Source: Bacteroidota bacterium
GTDB lineage: Bacteria; Bacteroidota; Bacteroidia; Bacteroidales; CG2-30-32-10
Reading direction: 5' to 3'
Assembly: GCA_013377115.1 (NCBI GenBank)
Contig: JACAAW010000019.1
Location: 1-36,265 of the forward strand
Length of the DNA stretch: 36,265 nt
In this document: positions 23,599-32,314 of the stretch, one piece after another
How the letters are laid out: each line of letters begins with the position of its first letter
Position numbering within the stretch: position 1 is the first letter of the stretch
The notes under the pieces: model-generated
Databases searched by the model: none
The model's input: the letters and a program-made list of their open reading frames with translations, nothing else
Told to the model about the DNA's origin: nothing
Made by a program: the position numbers and the translations under genes

Positions 23599-24432
23599 TT
23601 ATAGGTTTACTTTTTTAGTAAAGCTACCAGATAATGATTCAACTCTTATCATATAAATGCCGCTAGCTTGAGAGCTCAAATTGATAAGTTTTTTCATTCC
23701 ATTAATTTCTTCGGTCAAAATAAGTTCACCAATATTGTTGTAAACGCTAATTTTTCCATCAATTGGAGTGCTAAAATTAACATGAACATTTTTGTTGAAA
23801 GAATAAATATTCGACTGAATTTCAGGAGTATTGTTGATACCTACTGCTAATTGTCCAGCTGTAATTGGTGCATCAGGTGTAGAATTATATGCATAGTCAT
23901 AAACAGTGCCAGTAGCACCGCCTAATGGAGTGTTTACACGAATCCATCCGTAATGAGTATTTGTTCCAATTAAAAATTTGCATCCAATGTAATGATCAAG
24001 ACCATCACCAAAGTTACCATAATTAACTCCTGAGTAAACTGATGCTAATCCCATTTTAGCTAGTTGTGGGCTAGATCCATCGTTCACAATCCAAGTAGTA
24101 ACGGTTCCATCGATTGCTGCACCAGCTGCAAGAGCTGAAAGGTAAGGAATTGTTGTACCCATTGTTCCCATTGCTGCATTTCCCAATGCTGGAGGCATAA
24201 TTACTGCAGTATTTGCAGGATTTCCACTCCAATCAAATCTTTTAATAACGTAATCGTTTGTTAAATCTGCATTAAAGTCGATGATTATTGAGTCAGCATT
24301 TGCTGTAAGAACAACATCAGGATTAACGTCAGTATAAACAATTTGTGCATTAGCAACTCCAGCACCAGCAATACAAAGTGCCATTGTAGAGTATGCTTTG
24401 ATCTTAGAATCAAAATTTGTAGTTTTTTTCAT
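23599..24432 (-). CDS. T9SS type A sorting domain protein (secreted)
   Basis: A 277-residue secreted protein. The N-terminus has a basic stretch and a signal peptide ending VANAQIVYTDV. The C-terminal 75 residues form a type A T9SS sorting domain: SNIYSFNKNVHVNFSTP, GKISVYNNIGELILTEEI and a terminal SGIYMIRVESLSGSFTKKVNL-like strand (ending KKVNL). Cargo with this domain crosses the outer membrane through the Por/T9SS machine and is often attached to the surface. The central part shows no enzyme motif. Its promoter overlaps a 17-bp inverted repeat. Confidence 0.9.
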   Translation of the reverse strand: MKKTTNFDSKIKAYSTMALCIAGAGVANAQIVYTDVNPDVVLTANADSIIIDFNADLTNDYVIKRFDWSGNPANTAVIMPPALGNAAMGTMGTTIPYLSALAAGAAIDGTVTTWIVNDGSSPQLAKMGLASVYSGVNYGNFGDGLDHYIGCKFLIGTNTHYGWIRVNTPLGGATGTVYDYAYNSTPDAPITAGQLAVGINNTPEIQSNIYSFNKNVHVNFSTPIDGKISVYNNIGELILTEEINGMKKLINLSSQASGIYMIRVESLSGSFTKKVNL

Positions 24433-24460
24433 AGTTTGATTTTTAGTTAAAACATTGGTC

Positions 24461-24492
24461 CAAAGATAATGTTATGTTTAAAATAAAACAAA
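24461..24492 (-). promoter_or_regulatory. Promoter of the T9SS protein gene
   Basis: Minus strand TTTG (24492-24489), 20 nt, TATCTTTG (24468-24461), about 30 nt before the start codon. A near-perfect match. Confidence 0.78.
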
Positions 24493-24524
24493 ATAATATT
24501 GCAATTATTTTATTTTAAACATAA
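24472..24524. repeat. 17-bp inverted repeat overlapping the T9SS gene promoter
   Basis: TTATGTTTAAAATAAAA (24472-24488) and its exact reverse complement (24508-24524) flank a 19-nt loop that contains the -33 element. It could be an operator, or a terminator for the upstream gene on the minus strand. Confidence 0.7.
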
Positions 24525-24599
24525 TCGGGGTTACTATTTATTGAAGTTTAATTGTTTAAAAACAATAATAAATCCAAATTCAAATTTGGTTTAATTTGT

Positions 24600-27143
24600 T
24601 CATATTTTCTTAGATCTATATAGTTCTTTGTCAACAGCTGAAATCATTTCCGGAATATTGGGATTGAAATCTTCTAGAAATTTAGCAGTTTTTAAAATTT
24701 CAATTTCAGGATTTGCGATCACATCAGAATAATTAATATCTAGTAGTTCAATGTTTGATTGTAATTTAAACCATTTTTCAAGTCTGGATAATTCCTTTTT
24801 AAAAGCTTCCGCAATTGCAAAAGGAAATATTGATGGATCTTTTCCAAGCATTTTTTGTTGGGATGACATAATTTCATTAATGTCACGATGCATGAAAATA
24901 ATTTTATAGTCAATATTATCAGGTAAAAATTGCAAAAGTTGAGCAATTACTTTAACAGCCTTGCCATTAGCGTCTATAATGCAAGTATTATCTTTTGATA
25001 ATCTTTTTACAGCTGCATGTTCATAATAACCTTTTGGATTGCTTTGGTCTGCAATTCGCTGTTCATCCGTAAAAATTGAAATACCTCCTTTTTCCAATAT
25101 TTGCATCATCATGGATGTCCCAGAACGAGGCAAACCAGAAACAATAATTACTTGTCCTTTCATGAGTTGTTGAGAATAATTTTGATTAATTATTTGCTTG
25201 TTTTTATCCAATAAATGAACACCATATATTTTAGATAACCATTTATGAGCGCGAAGATTTGTAGGTGCTAATTTTAAAAATAATTCGAATGCATTGGCAG
25301 CATCCTGAAATCGTTCAAGGTGATACAATGCAACACCTAGATAATAATGACTTGGAGGGTAGCTATAAATTAAACCAATTGAGTTTAATAAATTGTCAGC
25401 AGCATCCTCAAAAATATTTAAATGCAATTGAGAAACTCCAAGACCATAATATGCTAAATAACTATTTTCATCTTCGTTCAATTCCTTTGAAAAGGCTTCA
25501 ATAGCTTCATCATATTTTTGTAATTGAAGATATATCATCCCCATTTGATTGTGGATTCCAGAACCGCCACCACCTTCTTTTTCGGCTTGTTTAAAAAAGT
25601 CAAGAGCTTTAATTGAATCACCTTCATTGAAAGCGATAATTCCATCATAAAATGATAAATGGACGAATCCGGCATCTGGAATTGTTCTTAGGTTTTCAAG
25701 AATTTCTTTTGCTTCTTTAAATTTTTGCAAATGAAGATTTAGCCTTAGCAGTTCAAGGTTATAACGAATATCTGTCTTATCAATATGATATAATTCTTCA
25801 AAAGAGGATAAGGCTTCTGTAAAATTTTTGCGAGTAATTTGGATTTTTGCAATACAATATTTTGCTTCATATCCAGCTTTTAAGGCTGCCAATGTTTTAT
25901 CTTCTCCAGGGTCTTCAATATATCCCAGTTCCACCAGTTGTCTGAGAGCTTCTGCCGATTCAAATGTATCCTCCTGATCAATTTCGGAATGCTCCCCAAA
26001 ATCTCCGTCTATTTTTTCCCAACTTTCAATAAAATCTGTTTTAATTTCATTTTCAAATATGGTTCCTAGTACTTTACCATCCATATCTTTGCCAACTGGC
26101 AATCCAAATAAAGCAAGAATTGTTGGAGCAATGTCTAATAGTGAAGCCCCGTAAACTCTTTCGTCTTTTTTAATTCCAGGTCCACTAATTAAAAACATTC
26201 CAAAAGGGTTGTGTTCGAATGTTGGAGCTGTATTGCATTTTGGTAAAGTCGCCATTCTTCGATGGTCTGAGTAAAAACCATGATCAGATGTGATAATGAT
26301 TGTGGTATCTTCGCCAGCTAACTCAACCAAACGTTCCAGCATCATATCATGAAAAATGTACATTCCTTCAACAACATCCTTATAAATCTCGTGATCCGAC
26401 TCAGAAATATGATCCATTTTTGGCGAAATATATTTCACAAATCCATGGCAGACATGGTCGATTGCATCAAGGTAAATGCCCATAAAATCCCATTCGGTAT
26501 TTCGCATTACCCATGTTGAAGCAGAATGAATACTGATAGTTTGAGAAAGAATATTTGCAATACCAAGCAATCTATTGTCTTCATCTTGATTAATTTTTTC
26601 AATCAGAGGAACAAATGGTTTTAATAAATCACCAGTAATTTCACTTGGATGAAAACGGAGGTTAAATAAGTCTTTTTTAGAACCTTCATGCGAAATTGTC
26701 CCATTGGGCATGAACCATTTTTTTTCATCAGAATTATCAACTTTTTGATAATAGTTAGAAACAACTGTCCCATTAATTGGTTCTGCCGGATGACTTGGCC
26801 ACCAGCCTATTACATTCGATTTCATTCCTTCATGGTGGAAAATGTTCCATAAAGCTTTACATTTTCTGGAAGTTACATTTATTGGTCGAATTCCACCTTG
26901 GTCAGGATTTGGTTCTACAAATCCAAGTATTCCATGTTTATCAGCTCTTTTTCCTGTTGCAATTGAAGTCCATAATACAGGAGAAATTGGAGGGTCTAAA
27001 GTTGCAATATTTCCAATGACTCCTTTATTTATAAGTTTTTCAAGCGCAGGCATTTTACCAGCATCAAGTAAAGGGTTAATTAAACCCCAATCAGCTCCAT
27101 CCCAGCCAATCAATAAGACTCGTTTTGATATTCTATTACCCAT
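24600..27143 (-). CDS. Type I phosphodiesterase (AlkP superfamily) - TPR - sulfotransferase fusion
   Basis: An 847-residue protein with three parts. Residues about 5-370 form an alkaline-phosphatase superfamily phosphodiesterase: RVLLIGWDGADWGLINPLL (metal Asp), PPISPVLWTSIATGKRADKHG (nucleophile region), GIYLDAIDHVCHGF and IIITSDHGFYSDH (metal Asp/His). Residues about 420-640 hold TPR units such as YLAYYGLGVSQLHLNIFEDAA and HYYLGVALYHLERFQDAANA. Residues about 665-847 form a sulfotransferase with a PAPS-type loop, VSGLPRSGTSMMMQIL, and IIFMHRDINEIMSSQQKML. No signal peptide is seen, so it is probably cytoplasmic. The substrate is unknown. A 59-codon gene lies 27 bp upstream. Confidence 0.88.
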   Translation of the reverse strand: MGNRISKRVLLIGWDGADWGLINPLLDAGKMPALEKLINKGVIGNIATLDPPISPVLWTSIATGKRADKHGILGFVEPNPDQGGIRPINVTSRKCKALWNIFHHEGMKSNVIGWWPSHPAEPINGTVVSNYYQKVDNSDEKKWFMPNGTISHEGSKKDLFNLRFHPSEITGDLLKPFVPLIEKINQDEDNRLLGIANILSQTISIHSASTWVMRNTEWDFMGIYLDAIDHVCHGFVKYISPKMDHISESDHEIYKDVVEGMYIFHDMMLERLVELAGEDTTIIITSDHGFYSDHRRMATLPKCNTAPTFEHNPFGMFLISGPGIKKDERVYGASLLDIAPTILALFGLPVGKDMDGKVLGTIFENEIKTDFIESWEKIDGDFGEHSEIDQEDTFESAEALRQLVELGYIEDPGEDKTLAALKAGYEAKYCIAKIQITRKNFTEALSSFEELYHIDKTDIRYNLELLRLNLHLQKFKEAKEILENLRTIPDAGFVHLSFYDGIIAFNEGDSIKALDFFKQAEKEGGGGSGIHNQMGMIYLQLQKYDEAIEAFSKELNEDENSYLAYYGLGVSQLHLNIFEDAADNLLNSIGLIYSYPPSHYYLGVALYHLERFQDAANAFELFLKLAPTNLRAHKWLSKIYGVHLLDKNKQIINQNYSQQLMKGQVIIVSGLPRSGTSMMMQILEKGGISIFTDEQRIADQSNPKGYYEHAAVKRLSKDNTCIIDANGKAVKVIAQLLQFLPDNIDYKIIFMHRDINEIMSSQQKMLGKDPSIFPFAIAEAFKKELSRLEKWFKLQSNIELLDINYSDVIANPEIEILKTAKFLEDFNPNIPEMISAVDKELYRSKKI

Positions 27144-27170
27144 CAGTTTCTATTTGTTTTTTGGCCAGAT

Positions 27171-27350
27171 TTATTTCTTAACTTTTTTGATTTTCTCTAG
27201 TTCCTCTGTTCTCTTTTTTCTCCAGGCTTTCAATCCAATATCACCATAAGCCAGTAAACCAAGCATTCCTTCAACAGGAATATCAAGTTTTACTTGTTTC
27301 CCTTCCTGAGTAATGAAGAAATCAAGCTTTTCATTATTTTGATCTTTCAT
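27171..27350 (-). CDS. Small unannotated protein (59 aa) upstream of the phosphodiesterase fusion
   Basis: Missing from the ORF track because it is just under 60 residues. The minus-strand frame runs from ATG at 27350 to TAA at 27171-27173. The product begins MKDQNNEKLDFFITQEGK, has a central VEGMLGLLAYGDIGLKAW and ends in a Lys/Arg-rich helix. A TATTTTTG -7 box lies 14 nt upstream of the start, and the gene ends 27 bp before the large fusion gene. Codon use resembles its neighbours. It may be a small partner or regulator of the phosphodiesterase-sulfotransferase protein, but I do not recognise the family. Confidence 0.72.
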   Translation of the reverse strand: MKDQNNEKLDFFITQEGKQVKLDIPVEGMLGLLAYGDIGLKAWRKKRTEELEKIKKVKK

Positions 27351-27363
27351 AATATTTTTTTTA

Positions 27364-27371
27364 CAAAAATA
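27364..27371 (-). promoter_or_regulatory. -7 box for the small gene and phosphodiesterase fusion
   Basis: TATTTTTG on the minus strand. The nearest TTG upstream leaves a spacer of only 16 nt, so the -33 element is uncertain. Confidence 0.5.
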
Positions 27372-27508
27372 AAAAAAATTGATGAATCAATTTCTCATTT
27401 CAGAATTTGTTTTAAGGTAAATGAAAAAATATGAAATCGAATTTGTGAAATTATTAAAAAAAATAAAAAAATTCATTACTTTTACTCTAATTTATTCATT
27501 TGCAAAAA

Positions 27509-28777
27509 ATGCCACAATATCAGCCACTTGCCGAAATTTTGCGTCCAGATTCTTTGAAGAATTACATCGGACAATCGCATCTTGTTGGTGAAAAGGCTAT
27601 TTTGCGCAAAACGATTGAATCGGGAAATATTCCTTCTTTAATTTTGTGGGGACCACCCGGAGTTGGGAAAACGACACTGGCATTCATTATTGCTCAAACA
27701 CTTAACCGTCCATTTTTTACCTTATCTGCAATTAGTTCAGGTGTGAAAGATGTTAGAGAGGTTTTTGAAAAAGCAAAAGAAACCGTTGGCAATGCAATTT
27801 TATTTATTGATGAAATTCATCGCTTCAATAAAGCGCAACAGGATTCGTTATTGGGTGCTGTTGAGAAAGGAGTGATTACCTTAATTGGTGCCACCACAGA
27901 GAATCCTTCCTTCGAAGTGATTTCTCCATTGCTTTCACGCTGTCAGGTTTATATTTTGAAGCATTTAGAAAAAGATGATTTAATTTCACTTTTAAATAAT
28001 GCTAAAACTTTTCTAGAAGACCGTGATAAAATTAAAATTGACATTCATGAATCCGAAGCTTTATTGAGAGTTTCTGGTGGTGATGCACGTAAATTATTGA
28101 ATGCATTGGAATTGGTTGTTAATGCAAACGAAGGAAAAAAAATCATCATAACGAATGAGCAAGTTCTAAAAGTAATTCAGCAGAATTTGGTGATGTACGA
28201 CAAAAACGGGGAGCAACATTATGATATCATTTCTGCTTTTATCAAATCAATGCGTGGCAGTGATCCAAATGCGGCAGTTTATTGGCTTGCCAGAATGATT
28301 GTAGCAGGTGAAGATCCAAAATTTATTGCCCGCCGAATGTTGATTCTGGCTTCTGAGGACATTGGAAATGCCAATCCAAACGCACTTTTATTAGCAACAA
28401 ATTGTTTTCAGGCAGTTACCATGATTGGTTATCCCGAAAGTGATTTGATTTTGTCGCAAACCGCAATTTATCTGGCTTGTTCTCCAAAAAGCAATGCTTC
28501 GTTAACTGCAATAAAAAGTGCAAAACAAATGGTGATGAATAAAGGCGATTTATCGGTTCCTTTGAAACTTCGCAATACACCCACAAAATTGATGAAAGAC
28601 ATCGGTTATGGTAAAGAGTACAAATATGCCCACGATTTCGAGAATAATTTTGTGATGGAAGATTTTTTGCCTGAAGAAATAAAAAACACCATCTTCTTCA
28701 CACCAGGCAATAATCCTCGTGAAAATGAAATGAGAACAAAACTCAAACAACAGTGGAAAGAGAAATATAAATATTAA
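27509..28777 (+). CDS. rarA: Replication-associated recombination protein A (AAA ATPase)
   Basis: Also known as MgsA. It acts at stalled replication forks and interacts with SSB and the replication machinery. The start at ATG 27509 gives [22 protein letters not shown], the usual opening; the track start is TTG 27500. Walker A is [13 protein letters not shown] (about residue 50), Walker [17 protein letters not shown], sensor 1 [11 protein letters not shown], and the C-terminal MgsA part includes [18 protein letters not shown]. Length about 422 is normal. A C1 peptidase gene follows 10 bp downstream. Confidence 0.95.
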   Translation: MPQYQPLAEILRPDSLKNYIGQSHLVGEKAILRKTIESGNIPSLILWGPPGVGKTTLAFIIAQTLNRPFFTLSAISSGVKDVREVFEKAKETVGNAILFIDEIHRFNKAQQDSLLGAVEKGVITLIGATTENPSFEVISPLLSRCQVYILKHLEKDDLISLLNNAKTFLEDRDKIKIDIHESEALLRVSGGDARKLLNALELVVNANEGKKIIITNEQVLKVIQQNLVMYDKNGEQHYDIISAFIKSMRGSDPNAAVYWLARMIVAGEDPKFIARRMLILASEDIGNANPNALLLATNCFQAVTMIGYPESDLILSQTAIYLACSPKSNASLTAIKSAKQMVMNKGDLSVPLKLRNTPTKLMKDIGYGKEYKYAHDFENNFVMEDFLPEEIKNTIFFTPGNNPRENEMRTKLKQQWKEKYKY

Positions 28778-28787
28778 AATAAAAAAT

Positions 28788-30185
28788 ATGACAACAAAGA
28801 AATTGATTTTCATGATTTTAGCATTGTTTGTTTCAAAAATGGTAATTTCTCAAGATTTACAAAAAGGGAAACTCAACGAGGAAGCTTTGAAGCAAATAAA
28901 AGCTTCGTTCAAAAAAGATGCTCAAACAAAAGCTTTAATAAATGCTTCCACGAGCAATGATGCGAAAACTTTGGTTCTTAACAGAGAAAACCTTGGTAAA
29001 AACGATCATCTTTTTTCAAATCAAGTAAAATCGAAAGGGATTACCGATCAAAAACAATCTGGTCGGTGCTGGTTATTCACTGGATTAAATGTGGTTCGTC
29101 CGATTGTAATAGATAAATTCAAACTTGATGAATTTGAATTTTCACAAAACTATAGTTTCTTTTGGGACCAACTCGAAAAAGCAAATCTTTTCCTGGAAGC
29201 GATCATTACTACAAGCGCAAAACCAATGGATGACAAAACTGTTGACTGGTTATTCAAAAATGCGATTGGTGATGGTGGAAACTGGGCAGGATTTGTTGAT
29301 GTTGCGGAAAAATATGGCGTGGTTCCAAAATCAGTAATGCCAGAAACCAATAACAGTGATAAAACCTCAATGATGTCATCTGTTTTGACAAGAAAACTTC
29401 GCGAAGATGCTTTGGAATTGAGGGAATCAACCAAGAAATCTGCAGCAGATATTTCTAAGCGAAAGATAGAAATGCTTTCCGATATTTATCGAATTTTGGT
29501 GATTTCCCTTGGTGAGCCACCAGAAGAATTTACATGGAGGTATAAAGATAAAGAAGGAAAAATTTCTGAGAGCAAAACCTATTCTCCAAAATCTTTTTAT
29601 AAAGAATTTGTTGGTGTTAATTTAAAAGATTATGTAATGATAATGAACGATCCAACTCGTGATTATTACAAAGTTTATGAAATAGAATACGATAGAAATA
29701 TGATTGACGGTACCAACTGGAAATATTTGAATTTGCCGGTGAATGAAATTAAAGATTTTGCAAAAGCCTCAATTTTGGATAATCAGGCAATGTATTTTTC
29801 TTGTGATGTTGGTAAACAGTTAAATTCAGCAGAAGGAATTCTAGATGTCAACAACTACGATTACGAATCGCTTTACGGCGTGAAATTTAATATGGATAAA
29901 GCAAAGCGAATTAAATCTTTCGACAGTGGTTCTTCACATGGAATGGCTTTAATGGGCGTTGATTTAGATGCATCTGGTAAACCATTGAAATGGTTATTAG
30001 AAAATTCATGGGGCTCTAGTGCTGGAAATAAAGGAACTTTAACAATGACAGACAAATGGTTCGATGAGTATATGTTCAGAATTGTGATTAACAAGAAATT
30101 CATCAACGAAAAAACAATGAATCTTTTGGAACAGAAATCGATTATGTTGCCTCCTTGGGATCCGATGTTTGCTCCGGAACAATAA
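28788..30185 (+). CDS. Secreted C1 family peptidase (aminopeptidase C / bleomycin hydrolase type)
   Basis: A papain-fold cysteine peptidase of 465 residues. A signal peptide (MTTKKLIFMILALFVSKMVISQ) places it in the periplasm or outside the cell, unlike the cytoplasmic PepC of lactic acid bacteria. The catalytic Cys is in QKQSGRCWLFTG (Cys94), the His in SSHGMALMGVD (about 384) and the Asn in LLENSWGSSAGNKG (about 405). The insertion between these residues is typical for the bleomycin hydrolase branch, which forms hexamers. It lies 10 bp after rarA and may share its transcript, though the two functions are unrelated. Confidence 0.92.
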   Translation: MTTKKLIFMILALFVSKMVISQDLQKGKLNEEALKQIKASFKKDAQTKALINASTSNDAKTLVLNRENLGKNDHLFSNQVKSKGITDQKQSGRCWLFTGLNVVRPIVIDKFKLDEFEFSQNYSFFWDQLEKANLFLEAIITTSAKPMDDKTVDWLFKNAIGDGGNWAGFVDVAEKYGVVPKSVMPETNNSDKTSMMSSVLTRKLREDALELRESTKKSAADISKRKIEMLSDIYRILVISLGEPPEEFTWRYKDKEGKISESKTYSPKSFYKEFVGVNLKDYVMIMNDPTRDYYKVYEIEYDRNMIDGTNWKYLNLPVNEIKDFAKASILDNQAMYFSCDVGKQLNSAEGILDVNNYDYESLYGVKFNMDKAKRIKSFDSGSSHGMALMGVDLDASGKPLKWLLENSWGSSAGNKGTLTMTDKWFDEYMFRIVINKKFINEKTMNLLEQKSIMLPPWDPMFAPEQ

Positions 30186-30189
30186 TTTT

Positions 30190-30310
30190 TGGCTGCAAGA
30201 AAATGACAATAACTGCGTTACTCTTGTCTTTAAATCCAGTCACTTAACATAGTAAACTCCTGAATTTAAAGACTTCGAAAGCCTTGTTCTTGCCATTTTC
30301 TTTCAAGCCA
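30190..30310. repeat. 121-bp imperfect palindromic element
   Basis: The outer ends TGGCT (30190) and AGCCA (30310) close a long inverted repeat. The arms share AAGAAAATG.CAA near the outside and GTCTTTAAAT.CAG near the loop, with a mismatched middle. It begins 4 nt after the peptidase stop. It looks like a dispersed element or a large transcript-end hairpin. Confidence 0.65.
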
Positions 30311-30366
30311 TTTAGATTTTTTAAGTTCTTTAGTAGAAGATAAAATAGATTTGAAATGAAAATTAG

Positions 30367-30419
30367 CCACGACCTTTAGGTCATGGGTTAAGATGTAACG
30401 AAAAAATGGGCTTTAGCCC
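30367..30419 (+). repeat. Two-palindrome repeat, copy B (before acyl-CoA reductase)
   Basis: CCACGACCTTTAGGTCATGG (30367-30386), then 21 nt, then GGGCTTTAGCCC (30408-30419), which ends 7 nt before the start codon at 30427. Same order and orientation as copies A and D. Confidence 0.8.
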
Positions 30420-30426
30420 AAACAGT

Positions 30427-31455
30427 ATGAATTTAAATCAACGAATAAACGCGTTTGTAGAATTGGGAACCAAGCTAAAAGGTCCTGCCAGAATTGAAGA
30501 AATCTCCAATTTAATTGAAGATGCCCGTCATTTCAATCCATGGTTTACAAATGAAAATATGGAATCGGCAATAAATGCCATTGCAGAATCATTAACCAAG
30601 GAGAAATTGGAAAAATGGTTGAAGCCATACGTTCAAAAGATTGAAGAAAGCCAGAAACCAAAAAGAATAGGAGTGATCATGGCTGGAAATATTCCTTTGG
30701 TTGGATTTCATGATTTTTTATGCGTTTTGATTTCAGGGAACCAGTTTTTAGGGAAGCTTTCTTCAGTAGATAGAATTTTATTACCAAAGCTTTCAGAAGT
30801 ATTAATCGAAATTGAACCTGAATTTAAAGAGATTATCAATTTCACTGAAGAGAAACTCGAAGATTTTGATGCCATTATTGCAACGGGAAGTAATAATACG
30901 TCCAGATATTTCGAGGCTTATTTTTCAAAATATCCAAATATTATCAGGAAAAACCGAAACGGAATTGCAGTTTTAGCTGGAAATGAAAGTCCGGAACAAC
31001 TTGAATTGCTTGCTGATGATGTCTTCCTTTATTTTGGATTGGGTTGCAGAAATGTTTCAAAACTTTTTGTTCCTAAAAACTATGATTTTGCAACGATGAT
31101 GGAGGCTTTCAAAAAGTACGAGGAGTATTCCAATCACAATAAATATTTTAATAATTATGAGTACAACAAAGCGATTTATCTGGTCAATAGTGACCAACAT
31201 TATGATAATGGTTTTGTTTTGTTAAAAGAGGACAATCGGTTTTCGTCACCAATTTCAGTTTTATATTTTGAATATTACGATGATTTGTCAGCATTGAAAA
31301 CTTATTTGGATGAAAAAGTGGAGGAGATTCAGTGTATTGTTGCAGATTCTAAAGTTTTCACCAATTCAGTTGAATTCGGCAAAGCACAACATCCTGAATT
31401 GTGGGATTATGCCGATGGAATTGATACAATGGAATTTTTATTTAATGTTAAATAG
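30427..31455 (+). CDS. Acyl-CoA reductase, LuxC-like
   Basis: A protein of about 342 residues of the LuxC/acyl-CoA reductase family (aldehyde dehydrogenase fold). IGVIMAGNIPLVGFHDFLCV is the typical N-terminal region, DAIIATGSNNTSRYFEAYF the nucleotide part and FGLGCRNVSKLFVP contains the likely acylated catalytic Cys. It reduces long-chain acyl-CoA or acyl-protein to aldehyde. The listed Met at 30406 is made by a repeat palindrome (ATGGGCTTTAGCCC), so ATG 30427 (MNLNQRINAFVEL) is preferred. In other Bacteroidota, as I recall, this gene sits next to a ferredoxin and serC-serA; here it is isolated and flanked by repeat copies on both sides. Confidence 0.88.
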   Translation: MNLNQRINAFVELGTKLKGPARIEEISNLIEDARHFNPWFTNENMESAINAIAESLTKEKLEKWLKPYVQKIEESQKPKRIGVIMAGNIPLVGFHDFLCVLISGNQFLGKLSSVDRILLPKLSEVLIEIEPEFKEIINFTEEKLEDFDAIIATGSNNTSRYFEAYFSKYPNIIRKNRNGIAVLAGNESPEQLELLADDVFLYFGLGCRNVSKLFVPKNYDFATMMEAFKKYEEYSNHNKYFNNYEYNKAIYLVNSDQHYDNGFVLLKEDNRFSSPISVLYFEYYDDLSALKTYLDEKVEEIQCIVADSKVFTNSVEFGKAQHPELWDYADGIDTMEFLFNVK

Positions 31456-31477
31456 ATAGAATTGTAAAAAATGATTT

Positions 31478-31531
31478 GGGCTAAAGCCCTTTTTTAATGA
31501 GTTTCATTTGTCCACGTCCTAAAGGTCGTGG
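31478..31531 (-). repeat. Two-palindrome repeat, copy C (after acyl-CoA reductase, inverted)
   Basis: GGGCTAAAGCCC (31478-31489), then CCACGTCCTAAAGGTCGTGG (31512-31531). The order is reversed relative to copies A, B and D. It begins 22 nt after the reductase stop, so the gene is bracketed by inverted copies. Confidence 0.78.
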
Positions 31532-31658
31532 CAAATAAAATTTAAAAAAATACTATGTGTTTTTTACGAAAACTTTGCGTGGAAATATATTCTGGTTTCA
31601 GCCAGAATTTTGGATGATTTTTATTAATCACGTCTTAAAACCACGACAAATCTAATAG

Positions 31659-31712
31659 CCCCGACCTTCAGGTCGGGGATTATTAATAACGATGATTAAT
31701 GGGCTTTAGCCC
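31659..31712 (+). repeat. Two-palindrome repeat, copy D (before tag)
   Basis: CCCCGACCTTCAGGTCGGGG (31659-31678), then GGGCTTTAGCCC (31701-31712), ending 21 nt before the tag start. Paired changes relative to copy B keep the stem. A decayed further unit (CACGTCTTAAAACCACGAC) lies just before, near 31629. Confidence 0.8.
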
Positions 31713-31733
31713 AAAAAAGAAACGAAATGTTTT

Positions 31734-32309
31734 ATGGAAAAGGAAATCAACAGATGCGGCTGGGTGGGAGCGAACCCATTAATGCAAAAATACCACGATG
31801 AAGAATGGGGCGTTCCCGTTCACGATGACCAAAAATGGTTTGAATTTCTAACATTGGATGCTTTTCAGGCTGGATTGAGTTGGTCGACCATCATCAACAA
31901 AAGAAAAAACTTCGATAAAGCCTTTGATAAATTCAATTATAAGAAGATTGCCAATTATGACGAAGCTAAAATCGCAGAATTGATGCAGGATGTTGGAATA
32001 ATCAGAAATAAATTGAAAATTATTGCCACAATCAACAATGCCAAAGAGTTCATGAAAATTCAAAAAGAATTCGGCTCTTTTGATAAATATATTTGGCAAT
32101 TTACGAAAGGAAAAACCATCATTAATAGATGGACCTCCATCAAAGAAATTCCTGCTTCATCAGAAGTCTCGGACGAAATGAGTAAAGAATTAAAAAAGAG
32201 AGGATTCAAATTTGTTGGAAGCACCATTTGTTATGCCTTTATGCAAGCTGCCGGAATGGTGAATGATCATTTGGTGGATTGTTTTCGGTATAAAGAGGTT
32301 TTGAAATAA
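31734..32309 (+). CDS. tag: DNA-3-methyladenine glycosylase I
   Basis: Base-excision repair enzyme that removes 3-methyladenine from alkylated DNA. The 191-residue protein has the Tag opening RCGWVGANPLMQKYHDEEWG with zinc-ligand Cys and His residues. It also has FEFLTLDAFQAGLSWSTIINKR and the C-terminal GMVNDHLVDCFRY, which completes the zinc site. Length is normal. It is a single gene with repeat copy D in its 5' region. Confidence 0.95.
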   Translation: MEKEINRCGWVGANPLMQKYHDEEWGVPVHDDQKWFEFLTLDAFQAGLSWSTIINKRKNFDKAFDKFNYKKIANYDEAKIAELMQDVGIIRNKLKIIATINNAKEFMKIQKEFGSFDKYIWQFTKGKTIINRWTSIKEIPASSEVSDEMSKELKKRGFKFVGSTICYAFMQAAGMVNDHLVDCFRYKEVLK

Positions 32310-32314
32310 AGCGG

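Noticed and set aside
26842-27249. 135-codon plus-strand ORF
   Set aside because: Antisense shadow of the phosphodiesterase domain and the small upstream gene; no independent start signal.
27495-27502. TTCATTTG as the rarA promoter -7 box
   Set aside because: It misses the invariant A, and no -33 element is placed correctly.
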